Below, piece by piece: positions 21,282 through 32,030 of a stretch of 64,000 nt of DNA. Origin of the DNA: Neoarius graeffei. Its lineage: Eukaryota > Chordata > Actinopteri > Siluriformes > Ariidae. The position numbers were made by a program, and so were the translations under genes. The notes below the pieces were generated by a model, which was not told where the DNA came from, made no database searches, and was given only the letters and a program-made list of their open reading frames with translations. The stretch's first letter is position 1. Every line of letters begins with the position of its first letter. The stretch covers positions 32,241,382-32,305,381 of the forward strand of contig NC_083575.1 of assembly GCF_027579695.1 (NCBI RefSeq), in the 5' to 3' direction.

Positions 21282-22210
21282 TTGTCCTTTTCTCTTTCAG
21301 AGCATGTGACAATTCTCCAGAGAAGAACATGTCCATGTTTTCAACCCAGTTTCATATTCTGTCTCAAACCATTAACAGCTGATACAGAACCCATCCCACT
21401 GTCCTATGTGCCCAAAGGTCTGCTTTGTTTTCAAAATACAGGTAATAGCCCAGAAGTGGGTCACAGTTATTGTTCTTACTATTAGGGTAATGGCATTGAA
21501 CATGTTCAAATTCTTACGGAAGGGCACGGACATGCAGACACCTTTACATTAACCATAGTGACATACCTTAAACCCCAGAAATTTTAGAAATAGAAGTGAC
21601 CTCTTTGGTAGTGCTGAAGTCACAGCCAGTCCAACCTGGTGCTTTTTTGCAGTCTTAATTCCACAGTATGGTAACTGTAGCACTAGATGAAATCAGAGTC
21701 ATTGTACATACTATGGAATGCATTGGTAATGACACAGCTAAGGCCCTCACTCAAAGATCTTCAGAATTGGGAGCAGTCCATAAAATGTCTCTCCAAAATC
21801 AAATGGCACTAGATATTTTTTTAGTAGAAAAAGGAGGTACTTGTGCAGTTATTGGCAACGAATGTTGCACATTCATTCTAGACACCTTGGCAAACATTTC
21901 CTCTTTAGTTATAGACATTCACAAACAGGTGCAGTCCCTGAAGGAAGGTGATTGGACTTTGAATTCATGGCTGTCATCTTGGGGTGGACCATAGTTTTCC
22001 ATGTTAGTTCAAATTGCCATGCCAATCATTCTTCTTCTGTTGTTTTTCACAGTTGCCACTGCTATAATGAAGACCTGCATTTCTAGCTGCTTTCAAATGA
22101 CCAGAGTTCGAGCAATCTATTCACAAACTGCATCATCAATTCACTGCATCATCAACTCAGTCATACAGATCATTATTATGATTCGTAGGTCTCAAAATTA
22201 TTATATATGA
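21282..22210 (+). pseudogene. Endogenous retrovirus env remnant: SU end and TM subunit
   Basis: The 21668-21994 frame (108 codons) encodes a retroviral transmembrane subunit ectodomain: a heptad-rich stretch, then QNQMALDIFL, then a CX6CC motif (CAVIGNECC), then a further helical region ending near WLSSWGGP. The next frame, from 22001, encodes a hydrophobic segment (IAMPIILLLLFFTVATAIMK), the membrane anchor, followed by a short tail. A stop after GGP and a frame change separate the two. Upstream 21282-21485 may be the end of the surface subunit but is poorly conserved. The orientation matches the integrase at 13811-14983, so both probably belong to one provirus split by insertions. No fusion-competent protein can be made. 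Confidence 0.75.
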
Positions 22211-22356
22211 ATACAGCATTAATTCAACCTCACTATTCATCTCAGCAATTTTGGTTGCTTTTTGGTTTCATGTTTATCCATTTATGTCATATTCATAATC
22301 CATTATCCCATCATGTCATATATTTGCATGTATCTGAATTTATGCATGTTTATTAT

Positions 22357-22707
22357 CTCATCTCATTATCTCTAGCTGCTTTATCCTGTTCTACAGGGTC
22401 GCAGGCAAGCTGGAGCCTATCCCAGCTGACTACGGGCGAAAGGCGGGGTACACCCTGGACAAGTCGCCAGGTCATCACAGGGCTGACACATAGACACAGA
22501 CAACTATTCACACTCACATTCACACCTACGGTCAATTTAGAGTCACCAGTTAACCTAACCTGCATGTCTTTGGACCGTGGGGGAAACCGGAGCACCCGGA
22601 GGAAACCCACGCGGACACGGGGAGAACATGCAAACTCCACACAGAAAGGCCCTCGCTGGCCACGGGGCTCGAACCCAGGACCTTCTTGCTGTGAGGCGAC
22701 AGCGCTA
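22357..22707 (-). mobile_element. tRNA-derived SINE, head shortened, 13-bp TSD
   Basis: Flanked by GCATGTTTATTAT (22344-22356 and 22708-22720). On the minus strand it lacks the first about 22 bases of the tRNA-like head (it starts within the A-box region) but keeps the B box and tail. Inserted just downstream of env. Confidence 0.95.
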
Positions 22708-22720
22708 GCATGTTTATTAT

Positions 22721-23177
22721 ATAATTATTAAATGTATCCTATTTATTCATTCATTACCCTATATAACTTCTTATATACTCATTCTTTAGTTTTTACTTAC
22801 AGGCAGAGTGTCTTGGACAACGCCGGTGTACATACATGATGCTTTTGCTGCCTGCAATCTTTATTGAAGGGGAAACAGAAAATTTACTTCACAGTCTAAC
22901 AGTACACACACACACACACACACACACACATGCTGACTTATTCAGTAGTTCACTGGTTAGCCATTTGTCTCTCACGCTGAAGGGTTTTGTATAAATAGAC
23001 CATTAGGAATAACTAAACACTGTCACAAAATTTAGTCACGATCATGTTCAAACTTCACTGATTTTAATTTCTTCAAGAAATTTCGATATGTCTAACTATT
23101 TTGCAATGGGTTTTAAGTGGACTAAATAAGACACTCTGAATGTCCATTAAACACCTATTATACAGGTGTATGACATC
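22721..23177. other. Non-coding stretch with CA microsatellite
   Basis: AT-rich. (AC)n occupies 22904-22930. A retroviral 3' LTR would be expected near here, but no second copy is present for comparison. Confidence 0.4.
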
Positions 23178-23424
23178 ATAATTAGTAGGGGTGGTACGGT
23201 TCATGAAAAAATACCTGAACCGTTCGGTTCGCTTGTCTCGGTTCGGAACGTGTGTGCATCGCACGGTTCGACGGTTCATGCGCAGCATGCGCAATGTGGC
23301 CTTGTGCCTGTATGTGACCTCAGACAGTTTCTCCGGCGAAAGAAGAGGTTTGGAGTGTGGATTGCTGCAAGTCACATCACCTGTAGAACTGGCAAGTGGG
23401 AGAGAAATGGAAGGCCGCCCGGAG

Positions 23425-24420
23425 TAGGGCTGCACGATAAATCGTTAAAAAATCGCGATCTCAATTCACACATACACGTGATCTCAGTTCGAAACAACAA
23501 TTCTTAAGCATTTTATTTCATGAGCGGCATCACAAACAAATGCTCTCATTTCTTCCCGGATTTTTTCAAGCGCACCTAAAGGCAGCACTGCCACTGACTC
23601 CTCCCTCGACCTATGGTAAAGCATCTTTACAACACGTAATTCAGTCAGTGGAGGAAGCCCGCCTGCAGTTGAGTGTGTGGAAACCAGTGTTGCCAGATTA
23701 GGCAGTTTCCCAACCAATTGGGGGGTTTTGAATTCTACTTTGTGGGCCAAAACGACTTGGGCTGGTTGACAAAAATTGGGCGGGTTTGATGTTAGTTCGG
23801 TGGGTTTTTATCAGATGTTTATAAATATTTCGCACCATAGACCTAGTTTACCCAGTACCCCTTAGGTATTTTAAACAACCAAAATCGAGCATTGGCCTAA
23901 ATTAATCATTAACAATAAACATTAATCTCATTAAGTATTATTTAAACAAAAAAAAAAATGTCGATGTAACTTTAAGACTAATATGAATGTGTGTAATGTA
24001 GTGCAGAAACTGAACTCATAAACTAGTAAATAAGAATGACGCAATCCATTCTCCATTTTCTCTTCTCATGTTACATTCAGCCATGCATCGTAGCCTAACT
24101 TTTTTTTTTTAATTGAAGTATATAAAACAGGTACACTCTAACAAATCCACAAAAATCAGGATAACAGATGAAGAAAATACATGGATGTAGACAAAAATAA
24201 ATTAAGCAGCATAACTAGGCCTATAAAATTAATAAAACAAACAGGATAAATAAAAAGATAAATAAATAAAAGACAAATAAAAAATAAATAACCTCAGCAA
24301 TGCAGATGTTATAAACAGTGCAATAAACATTTTGTATAAAAAATCGTGCCAAAGAATCGTGATCTCATTTCTAAGCAAAAAAATCGTGATTCACATTTTT
24401 TCCAGAATCGTGCAGCCCTA
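23425..24420. mobile_element. Non-autonomous hAT element without TSD
   Basis: Ends TAGGGCTGCACGAT and ATCGTGCAGCCCTA are perfect 14-bp inverted repeats. ATCGCGATC and AATCGTGATC motifs lie just inside. The immediate flanks (GCCCGGAG and CATGGCAA) do not match. The missing duplication, together with the missing transposase core, suggests that a deletion removed host sequence up to one end of this insert. It contains a relic of the GTTGCCAGAT MITE. Confidence 0.88.
23685..23830. mobile_element. Relic of the GTTGCCAGAT MITE
   Basis: Begins CAGTGTTGCCAGATTA and continues through GGGGGTTTTGAATT, GGGCTGGTTG and TTGGGCGGGTTTGATG, resembling the inside of 6082-6173. The closing ATCTGGCAACACTG end is absent, so only the left part is certain. 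Confidence 0.5.
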
Positions 24421-24539
24421 CATGGCAATGGTATTTACAGATTTTTTTTTTACAGCAGAGGAAAGGAGCACAAAGCCTTTGTCAGACATCATTCGTGAAG
24501 AGGTCACCTCATACAAGGCCACAGGCTGCATCTCTGTGG

Positions 24540-24832
24540 CAGGGATGTGATTTTTCCGCAAATTCGCGGAATTCCGCTTTTTTCACCTCAAAATTAAAAA
24601 AAAAATTTTTTTTTCCCGATTTTTCGCTCAAAAATCCGCATTCATATCCTATTCGTTCCGACTTTCAGTAATTCCGTCATTGAGATGAAACGAGGTACGT
24701 GATTGGCCCATCACTCTGTAACAACCAATGAATGCGCTTGTTAGATAGCTGTACGTAAGCTCGCTTCAAACAAAGAGTTGAAAGATGGCAGCCTCCGTGA
24801 TCAAGCATAAAGATGCACCTGATCATCAGTTT

Positions 24833-24878
<46 letters not shown>

Positions 24879-26796
24879 TAAAGTAAATAAACATGGGGAA
24901 GAAGAAAAAAACAACCCAGCTCATTTCTTTCCCCATAATAAACCTGTGAGTGGTGATGGTGTCACTGCACGTGCGACAGTTGGGTATGTTTTCGTGGAGT
25001 GACGAAGGTTGCCGTGGCAACGGGGCCTCGTGCCATCTGTTGCTTCCTGGATGCGCATGCGCACGCTATGAAAGCTGTGGTGAAAAGGTTAGCATCGGAG
25101 GCTAAACCTTCTGAGGAGAAAAGAAGGGGCGGTTTTTATTTCAGTTTGTTTTAGTTATGTCCGAAGAAACAGCAGTTTAAATCACGGCTCTAGTTTACAA
25201 ATCAAAATGGTTACTCAGTGTCAATGGTTGAATCAGTGAAAACAAAACAAAAGCTAGAGCGAGGGGGAGTGGTGGGAGTTTAACCCGGGAAAGTGAGTCT
25301 GTGAGGCGGCAGTGATGCTTGAACCCTCCCGCCTCCTCTCACTTTACCTCAGAGTCTCTGCCAACTTCATCACAGATTATTTCACCTTTTTCACTCGAAG
25401 TTAGTTTTAATTTTCGCTCAAAACTTTTCCCACAGCGTGGATGTAAAGTAATTATACACAATTTTGATTTGTTTATTCAATTTTAAAATGTTAGTGCAAA
25501 TAATACATACTTGCCAACTTTTCAAAATTCTCATGAGGGAGAAAAGTGCATGAAAGACATTTTCAATTGGCCGAGGGTCTGATGCGCGGTTGAAATGATA
25601 AAAACGGTGGATCCCAATTAATTGCAAACACATTTTTTGTGAATGTTGTTTAGTGAAAAAGTGATTTTTATTCTTGCATATGAAAATCCTCAAGTGAGTG
25701 AACACTGTACAGTTCTGTATAGGAGTCAATTTCACAGAAAACATATTTTTTTTGTCCGGACGTGTTTTGTTTACATTTTGAGATTTCTAAAACCTTTTTA
25801 TGGTCTCATATGATAAAACATCATCAGTTCTACCTTGCATTTCAAAATTTGACTACTTTGGTTCATAAATGTGTATTTTGTAGCAAATTTTAGGGTCGAA
25901 AATGAGCAAAAATGGCTGTTCCACTGAAAGAGACTTTTTTTCAGACATGATTCTTAATGTTAGACAAAGGTGGAATTGAAACTTTTTTTCATGTTCAGCG
26001 ACAAGAATGTGGAAACCACAATGGACATATAATGTCACAAATTGAAAATGCCATTAAGAAAAGATATATTTTCGATGTTTTGTTAATTTTTGTACCTGTC
26101 CCAGAGGTTTGTGTCAGTTCTGTTACCGTGATTAATCACATAACAAAAATAAATGCTCCCAAAAGCTATTATTGAAATTATTTGTTGCCAAGGATCTACA
26201 TATTCTCACCTTTTATATGGACGGCAGAATGAACTGAATCTGAGAATATTTACTTTAAAATTTCAGTTTTGGTAAGTAGTCTATGCATAACTAATTTTTT
26301 TTTGTGTCAATTTTGTTACCCTGTCTAAACGGGGTGTGCAGTAACTTAATCAAATATTAGAAGTTGCCATACATAAGAAGCAAACCGGGAGACTACCAGG
26401 AGCAATAGAGTTTAATAAATAATGGTGGATGAATTCTTATGTTGCATCATGTTTGTTTGAAAAGGCACATTTAGGTATGTTCAACTTCTACAGTAATTGA
26501 AAGTATAAATTTTGTTTTTCCTTATACAATTTTCTATTTATTCTAATGCAGATGATTTAATTTAGAATGACATTTTTAGGTTTCATGTTTTGGCTTTTTG
26601 TCAGTTAAGAATCATTGAATTTACTATAGGGGCTCAGAGTTACATGTTGACCATTAAATTGGCTTGAATTTGTTAATCATGACAAGTTTTTTCTCGTGTG
26701 TTTGCTTGCCATTTTAGTACAATTTTTAAGTCAGAAAACCCCAGACCCCCGGCTAAAATTTTCAGATAATTTCACCAGCCCCAAATCACATCCCTG
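24540..26796. mobile_element. 2.26-kb TIR element flanked by 6-bp repeat CTGTGG
   Basis: Ends CAGGGATGTGATTT and AAATCACATCCCTG are perfect 14-bp inverted repeats, flanked by CTGTGG (24534-24539 and 26797-26802). Collapsing one repeat restores the host transposase frame, so the insertion is precise. The interior has a (GT)n tract, AT-rich DNA and no transposase. CAGGGATG ends look hAT-like but the duplication is 6 bp as read; an 8-bp duplication that lost CT on one side would also fit. Confidence 0.85.
24834..24874. repeat. (GT)n microsatellite
   Basis: About 20 GT units inside the 24540-26796 element. Confidence 0.97.
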
Positions 26797-27720
26797 CTGT
26801 GGATGAAGACTCACTCACATGGTGGAAGAACAATGAGCATAAGTATCCTCATATTGCTAAGTTGGCACAACGTAACCTAGCGGTCCCAGGTACATCTGTG
26901 CCAAGTGAACGTGTTTTCTCAACGGCAGGGGACATCACTGCGAGTAGGTCTTGCCTCTTGGCAGAAAATGTGGACAAACTGATTTTCTTGCAGAAGAATA
27001 TGAAAATAAAGTGAACAGAGGAGTGTTGTTTTTGAAGTGTAGTGTGTTTAATTTTTATGCAATATTTTATATTGATAGCCAGCCCTTTTGTTTTAAATAT
27101 TTAAAATATTACAGTCGCACTTTAAGTTTAGATAAGAAATCCAGCCATATGTTTCCAAATACTGCACTTTAATTTCAAGTGAAAAAATGTATCTCACTCT
27201 CAGGTATCACTCTCAGGGAATACTATTTTTGTGTTGAGCTGGTTGAATTTATGCTCCACTTTATGTTAATGGACTTTGCTATTGTTATGGCCTCATTATA
27301 GGCAATTATGTTTAACATATTCTGACTTGGGCTATTCAAAAGCCTGAACTGAGAATTCCTCTCTTTTTCTTTTAAAGGATACAATTTTTGTAAGAGCTAC
27401 ACTATAGTTGGCAGTTTGATAAATGCTGAAAAGGCACATAAGTTCCTGTAAATGGCAATACACATTCTCCTTTTTTTGCCAAATAAATGAAAAGCTTGTT
27501 GAAATCATTAATGTCTTCCCTCTTGCTGTATCAAAATCTCACCTAGCTTTCCAAATTGTGGATAATTAAGCTATATGTCATATGCTGAAGTATATTTCTG
27601 GAGTTTTAAAGATTAAAAGAAAAAATAACAAGAACCGTACCGAACCGAAAACCGTGACCCTAAAACCGTGATACCAACCGAACCGTAGATTTTGTGAACC
27701 GTACCAGCCCTAATAATTAG

Positions 27721-28440
27721 TTAGATTTTCCATAAAACTTATCATGCATTATATTTTTTCTTCATATTTTCATCTGATTTTCACAATGTTCTTGAAGTAC
27801 TAATACTTTTAGGTAAACATTTTTCACATTTGCTACAGCATTTTTCAAGGCATAGTGGTTAACAATCCCCATCACATACCTAAAGCTGCTGAGTTCAAAC
27901 CCAGCTTACAGTGGCAAAATTACTAAAACCCAGCATTTTATAAGTTTCAAGAATACATAGAAGATCTATTGGCTCGACTTAAAACACAAGATGCTAACAA
28001 GGAAGCAATCAGGAATTCAACATTCACCCTTGGTATGTTCCCATTTCTCTAATTTCAAATACTAAGGCCCCAACATCCACGTCCAAATCTCCTATTTTCA
28101 ATTTTCAATGTGTCACATTCAGCAAAAAGCATATAGAAAATATCTAAATTGATATGCTCATTCAATGTATAGTTAATACTTGGTCTCAAAAATTCAACAC
28201 ACATGAGCAAACTCTGGTCTTTGGCTGGGACCTGGGACCTCTGTATGCCACTGTAGTGTACAGTAATGAATGCTTCTGTTGGTGAATTCTTCATTAAGTA
28301 TTGAATGTCCTCAAGTTCTATCTTTGCTTGGACCCTGCTCATTTCTGCTTGTGGCTATATTTATTAGGGCTCCAAGCAGTAAAGCTGCTGGAACCCTATT
28401 GTTTTTGTTCTCTTTATTATTATTATTATTATTATTATGC
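27721..28440. other. AT-rich stretch with a tRNA-like SINE relic
   Basis: At about 27850-27905 an A-box-like TAGTGGTTAAC and a B-box-like GAGTTCAAACCC lie at tRNA spacing, suggesting a decayed SINE head. At 28366-28405 is AGGGCTCCAAGCAG...GAACCCTATTG, a motif of a common fish dispersed repeat. ATT microsatellite at 28413-28438. No gene. Confidence 0.45.
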
Positions 28441-28806
28441 GGGGCGGCACGGTGGTGTAGTGGTTAGCGCTGTCGCCTCACAGCAAGAAGGTCCTGGGTT
28501 CGAGCCCCGGGGCCGGCGAGGGCCTTTCTGTGTGGAGTTTGCATGTTCTCCCCGTGTCTGTGTGGGTTTCCTCCGGGTGCTCCGATTTCCCCCACAGTCC
28601 AAAGACATGCAGGTTATGTTAACTGGTGACTCTAAATTGACCGTAGGTGTGAATGTGAGTGTGAATGGTTGTCTGTGTCAGCCCTATGATGACCTGGCGA
28701 CCTTGTCCAGGGTGTACCCCGCCTTTCGCCCATAGTCAGCTGGGATAGGCTCCAGCTTGCCTGCGACCCTGTAGAAGGATAAAGCGGCTAGAGATAATGA
28801 GATGAG
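28441..28806 (+). mobile_element. Full-length tRNA-derived SINE with 13-bp TSD
   Basis: Starts GGGGCGGCACGGTGGTGTAG, B box GGTTCGAGCCC, and ends in GAGATAATGAGATGAG. Flanked by ATTATTATTATGC (28428-28440 and 28807-28819), so it inserted into an ATT microsatellite. It carries a few base losses relative to the 57127 copy. Confidence 0.97.
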
Positions 28807-29081
28807 ATTATTATTATGCAGTTTATTCAACTTCAGAATGCATACAAAAGCTCTCCAATAGGGTGACCAGCGTAACCTATTGGACTATATCAAATTTACA
28901 ATCCAAAATGTCAAAATTGAAAACTTAACCTACTATATTTACAAAGAATCTTCAAAAAAAGGCCAAATTGCATCTCTAAAAGAAAAGCTTAAAAACAATA
29001 ACAAAATAATGCAAACCATTATCTTTGACTCCCTATGCACTATGCTTGAGTGCGAATTCATACTTATCTCAGTTGAATGGC

Positions 29082-29690
29082 TTATGACATAATCTTAAAT
29101 GTCCTGGCAATGTTCAGTGTGCTAAATATTATAGACTTCTGCATATTTCTTAGAACAATCTTTGTCTTCACTCCCAGTAGCTCTTGTACAAAGTCCTCCA
29201 TATCCATTGACCATCCTCCTAACACATCCATTATGATGTTGTATTGTTGGACATCATATTCTGGATACCTTTCCTTTAACTCCCAGCACAATGGTCCATA
29301 CTTCAGGGTCTTTTCTTAATCTTATCCTGTTCTCGATCCATGGGCAGCTCATCTCCAGCGTGATGACTGTCTTCGGTGCATGATTCACGATCTTTACATC
29401 TATCCTGTTTGCTGGCAACTCCTGATGTTCACCAAAAGTTGGAATGTCCTAATATGTTTCCACGTTGGCTGAGCGATACTAGGGTTTGGGTTTCTCTGGT
29501 GAGTACCATGGTGGTACCAACTCCATCAACTGGAGATCTTTAAGTATTTTGAAATACATCACCTTGAGTGCATTGTTGTGTCTTGTAAGGTACTTGTTCT
29601 GTGCCAGCGCAGGACATCCAGCGAGCAGATGAAATACGTTTTCTGGGGCCTTACCACAAAGCCTGTAGCTAACATTTCCAGTCGATGTTT
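29082..29690 (-). pseudogene. LINE C-terminal remnant with restriction-like endonuclease
   Basis: On the minus strand, about 29690 to 29520 encodes SYRLCGKAPENVFHLLAGC, then NKYLTRHNNALKVMYFKIL and PPWYSPEKP. Stops follow, then ANRIDVKIVNHAPKTVITLE and 29291-29082 YPEYDVQQYNIIMDVLGGWS and IARTFKIMS. The C..C...H....C knuckle followed by R.D....(K)...LE.SCPW matches the C-terminal zinc knuckle and PD-(D/E)XK-type endonuclease of LINEs in the R2/NeSL-like group. Broken by stops and frame changes. Confidence 0.6.
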
Positions 29691-29735
29691 TATTATTATT
29701 AATAATAATAATATTATTATTATTATTAATATTAA
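29687..29735. repeat. (ATT/AAT)n microsatellite
   Basis: Imperfect ATTATT and AATAAT runs. Possibly the tail of the LINE fragment's downstream neighbour. Confidence 0.8.
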
Positions 29736-29807
29736 TTTATTTAGTTTTCTCTGTTAAAATGTAAACTGTCATTCATTCAATGTATAGTTAATCCTTTATT
29801 TTATACA

Positions 29808-29832
29808 TACACACACACACACACACACACAT
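29808..29832. repeat. (AC)n microsatellite
   Basis: About 12 AC units. Confidence 0.95.
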
Positions 29833-32028
29833 AGCTGAGAGTTAAGGCATTGTCTCTCAATTCAAAGACTGAGGGTACAAATCCTGCCTTTGCCTGACTT
29901 CACTTGGTGTTAATGCTAAATCTTCAAGTTCTTGGCCTGACTGTGCCTCATCATTTCAGCTTGTATTCATGAAATACACATTTCATAAACAATTAAATAA
30001 GAAACTAGCATTCCAATCTGTTTATTGCTGCTTGCAGCTATACTTTTTGTTTGAATTTTTTTTTTTTTAGTTTTTTTTTTTCGCTCCCTTGCACCCCTCA
30101 TCTAAGGCCAGGGCCTTTTCTGAATGGTACTCATTCAGGCCAGTTCCCTGGCATGCCTGGCAACGGTACATTTATCTGCTCTAATTAGGTTAGAAATTAT
30201 AAATGGAGGACTTTGTTGCACACCAAAGGGTCATGCAGAGTTTAATTCTATTCTCAGATAACTTCATTTTCCCTGATGTGTTTGTTATTGCCTGAGGTCT
30301 TGATGTTTATAGGAAACAACATCCTCAGTAACACATTCAGACATTCTATTTTAAGGGTCAGTTTGGCCTGTTGACAGTGGCTTACAATGAGTCACATGCA
30401 ATGGCTAATTCAGAGATTACATATATCTGTGTTTTTGCACCATATGCAAATGCTGCAATTAGAGCATATATAAGAGACACAGAAGGAGTGGCATTCATAC
30501 AGAATACTATCTCCAATGATTTGTGCATATGTATGACATAAAATAATGACAGAAAAGGATAATTTGGGCTTATTCACATAACTTTTCACTGGCTCTGATT
30601 TACAAATCTGTCAGTTGTCTACAGTTACATGCCTGAGTCTGGACAAAGGAACTCACCTTTCCAGCTGTCTATCCACCTATGACTCTGATAGCTCAACTGA
30701 CTGCTGCCAGCTATTTAATGAAGGGGCCCCTGGAGGTCACCATTCTTCTGAGTCATGCACACATGCAGTCAAAGACACACTCCATCTACTTTGCCTCAGT
30801 AGATGGAGAGTGTTTTCACCAGCGCTGCACGTGGTGCAGCTGCACCTTAGCTATACATGTAAAATGGCTACCAGCTGTCTGCTTTTTATTACTAGATTTT
30901 ATCTTCTTCAAATAGCATTCTCAGATATTTGAGCATTTATATGTCCAAAAAAATGTTGAAAAAAAATTGCCTTTGATCATCTAGTAAGAATTTATGGCAC
31001 TGCTTGAACATTCTGATGTGGTTTTTACTTTTTGAGATTTTTTTATTTTTAAAAGAAATGTAATTTATTTATGATACAATGTAATAATTTACAGAATTAA
31101 ATTAATTGCAAACAGTCCTGCAATTCTTCATTTATATTTATTACCAAAACAATGGATACATTCATGATGTTTATTACATCGTTTATTACTATAATAATGG
31201 AGACTTTTATGATGTTTGGAGGACTTTCATGATGTTTAAAACAAAATGAATAAATATACTTGAGTTTGTCCTGAATTTTTCTTTTTTATAAAAGTCTCAC
31301 AATGCTTGTGCTGTTATATGTTTTTGTCTATAGAGCATTGAGCAGATGAGTTTACAAGAGGCATTACTCCCTCTGACTCACTGGCAGACTGACAAATGCA
31401 CATGGACACAGGAGTCCCTGAAAACATCTGTACTCTAGATGGTGCTAGTCATAAAGCTGGCACTATATCAGAATCAGAAATGGTTTATTGGCCAGGTACA
31501 TCTGCATGTAAAATGAATTTGCTGGAGCAGAATTGGTATAAATAGATGGACAACATATAACACTGCAAATAATCCAAACAGTTCATGAACCACCTGTCCT
31601 TTGTTAGAATTTTACACAGAGGAGTAGTAAGGAACTACTGCTACAGTGGTTTTGTTTTACCTGTATGTTGACAGATTTTTTTTTTAAATTATGATTATTC
31701 TTATCTGGTATAATTTACTACAATTCTTCAACAAGAAGCTTATTCACCAGATTGAGAAAAATGGAGATACAAGTTATAAATGCATCTCTGATCTTGTTCC
31801 ACTATTTTGCTGCAGTTGTTGTGGTGATAATTATGAGTACCTGAATTTCTCAACTGGTTCAATTGGGTTCTCAGCTGGTTTTGCTTTAGAACCTAAATTT
31901 TAGATTGGACATCACTTGTTTATCATATGCAAGTAAACAAAGAAATGCATATTAATTTTGAATATTAATGTTGCAAATAATAATTATTATTATCCATTAC
32001 AAACACTTAATAAAGTTAGATAATCATT
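29833..32028. other. AT-rich stretch; no gene supported
   Basis: Frames at 30615-30932 and 31691-31903 are short, share no recognisable domain and lack splice context, so I do not call them genes. T-runs at 30055-30080. At about 31468-31500, ATCAGAATCAGAAATGG and TTTATTGGCCAGGTACAT resemble the tail of a common fish LINE/SINE repeat. Confidence 0.5.
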
Positions 32029-32030
32029 TA

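Larger units (their letters stand above)
24430..27014 (+). pseudogene. hAT transposase C-terminal remnant, split by an insertion
   Basis: Codons at about 24460-24539 read EERSTKPLSDIIREEVTSYK and then ATGCISV. After the insertion, 26803 onwards continues in the same frame: DEDSLTWWKNNEHKYPH, then LAQRNLAVPGTSVPSERVFS, then TAGDITASRSCLL and NVDKLIFLQKN, ending at 27012-27014. The W..N...P.L...A...L..P.tS..SER.FS pattern is the hAT C-terminal dimerisation domain, as in ZBED1-like transposases. The BED finger and the DDE core are gone. Confidence 0.9.
23186..27712 (+). mobile_element. hAT transposon (ZBED-like) with 8-bp TSD, two nested elements
   Basis: The ends TAGGGGTGGTACGGTTCA and TGAACCGTACCAGCCCTA are near-perfect inverted repeats. 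ATAATTAG flanks both sides (23178-23185 and 27713-27720). ACGGTT/AACCGT subterminal motifs are dense near both ends. A transposase remnant survives in two pieces, separated by the 24540-26796 element. A second element (23425-24420) sits in the 5' part. Most of the transposase core is missing. Confidence 0.95.

Noticed and set aside
22721-22903. Retroviral 3' LTR
   Set aside because: Position is suitable, but there is no second copy, no TG...CA boundary and no clear polyadenylation signal.
22904-22930. CRISPR-like or structured repeat arrays
   Set aside because: All short tandem arrays in the window are simple microsatellites; no spaced direct repeats exist.
28441-28515. tRNA gene-like A and B boxes
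   Set aside because: The boxes belong to SINE heads. No cloverleaf with acceptor stem is present, so I do not call tRNA genes.
30615-30932. 105-codon frame as a possible host exon
   Set aside because: No recognisable domain, no flanking splice signals of note, ordinary AT-rich context.
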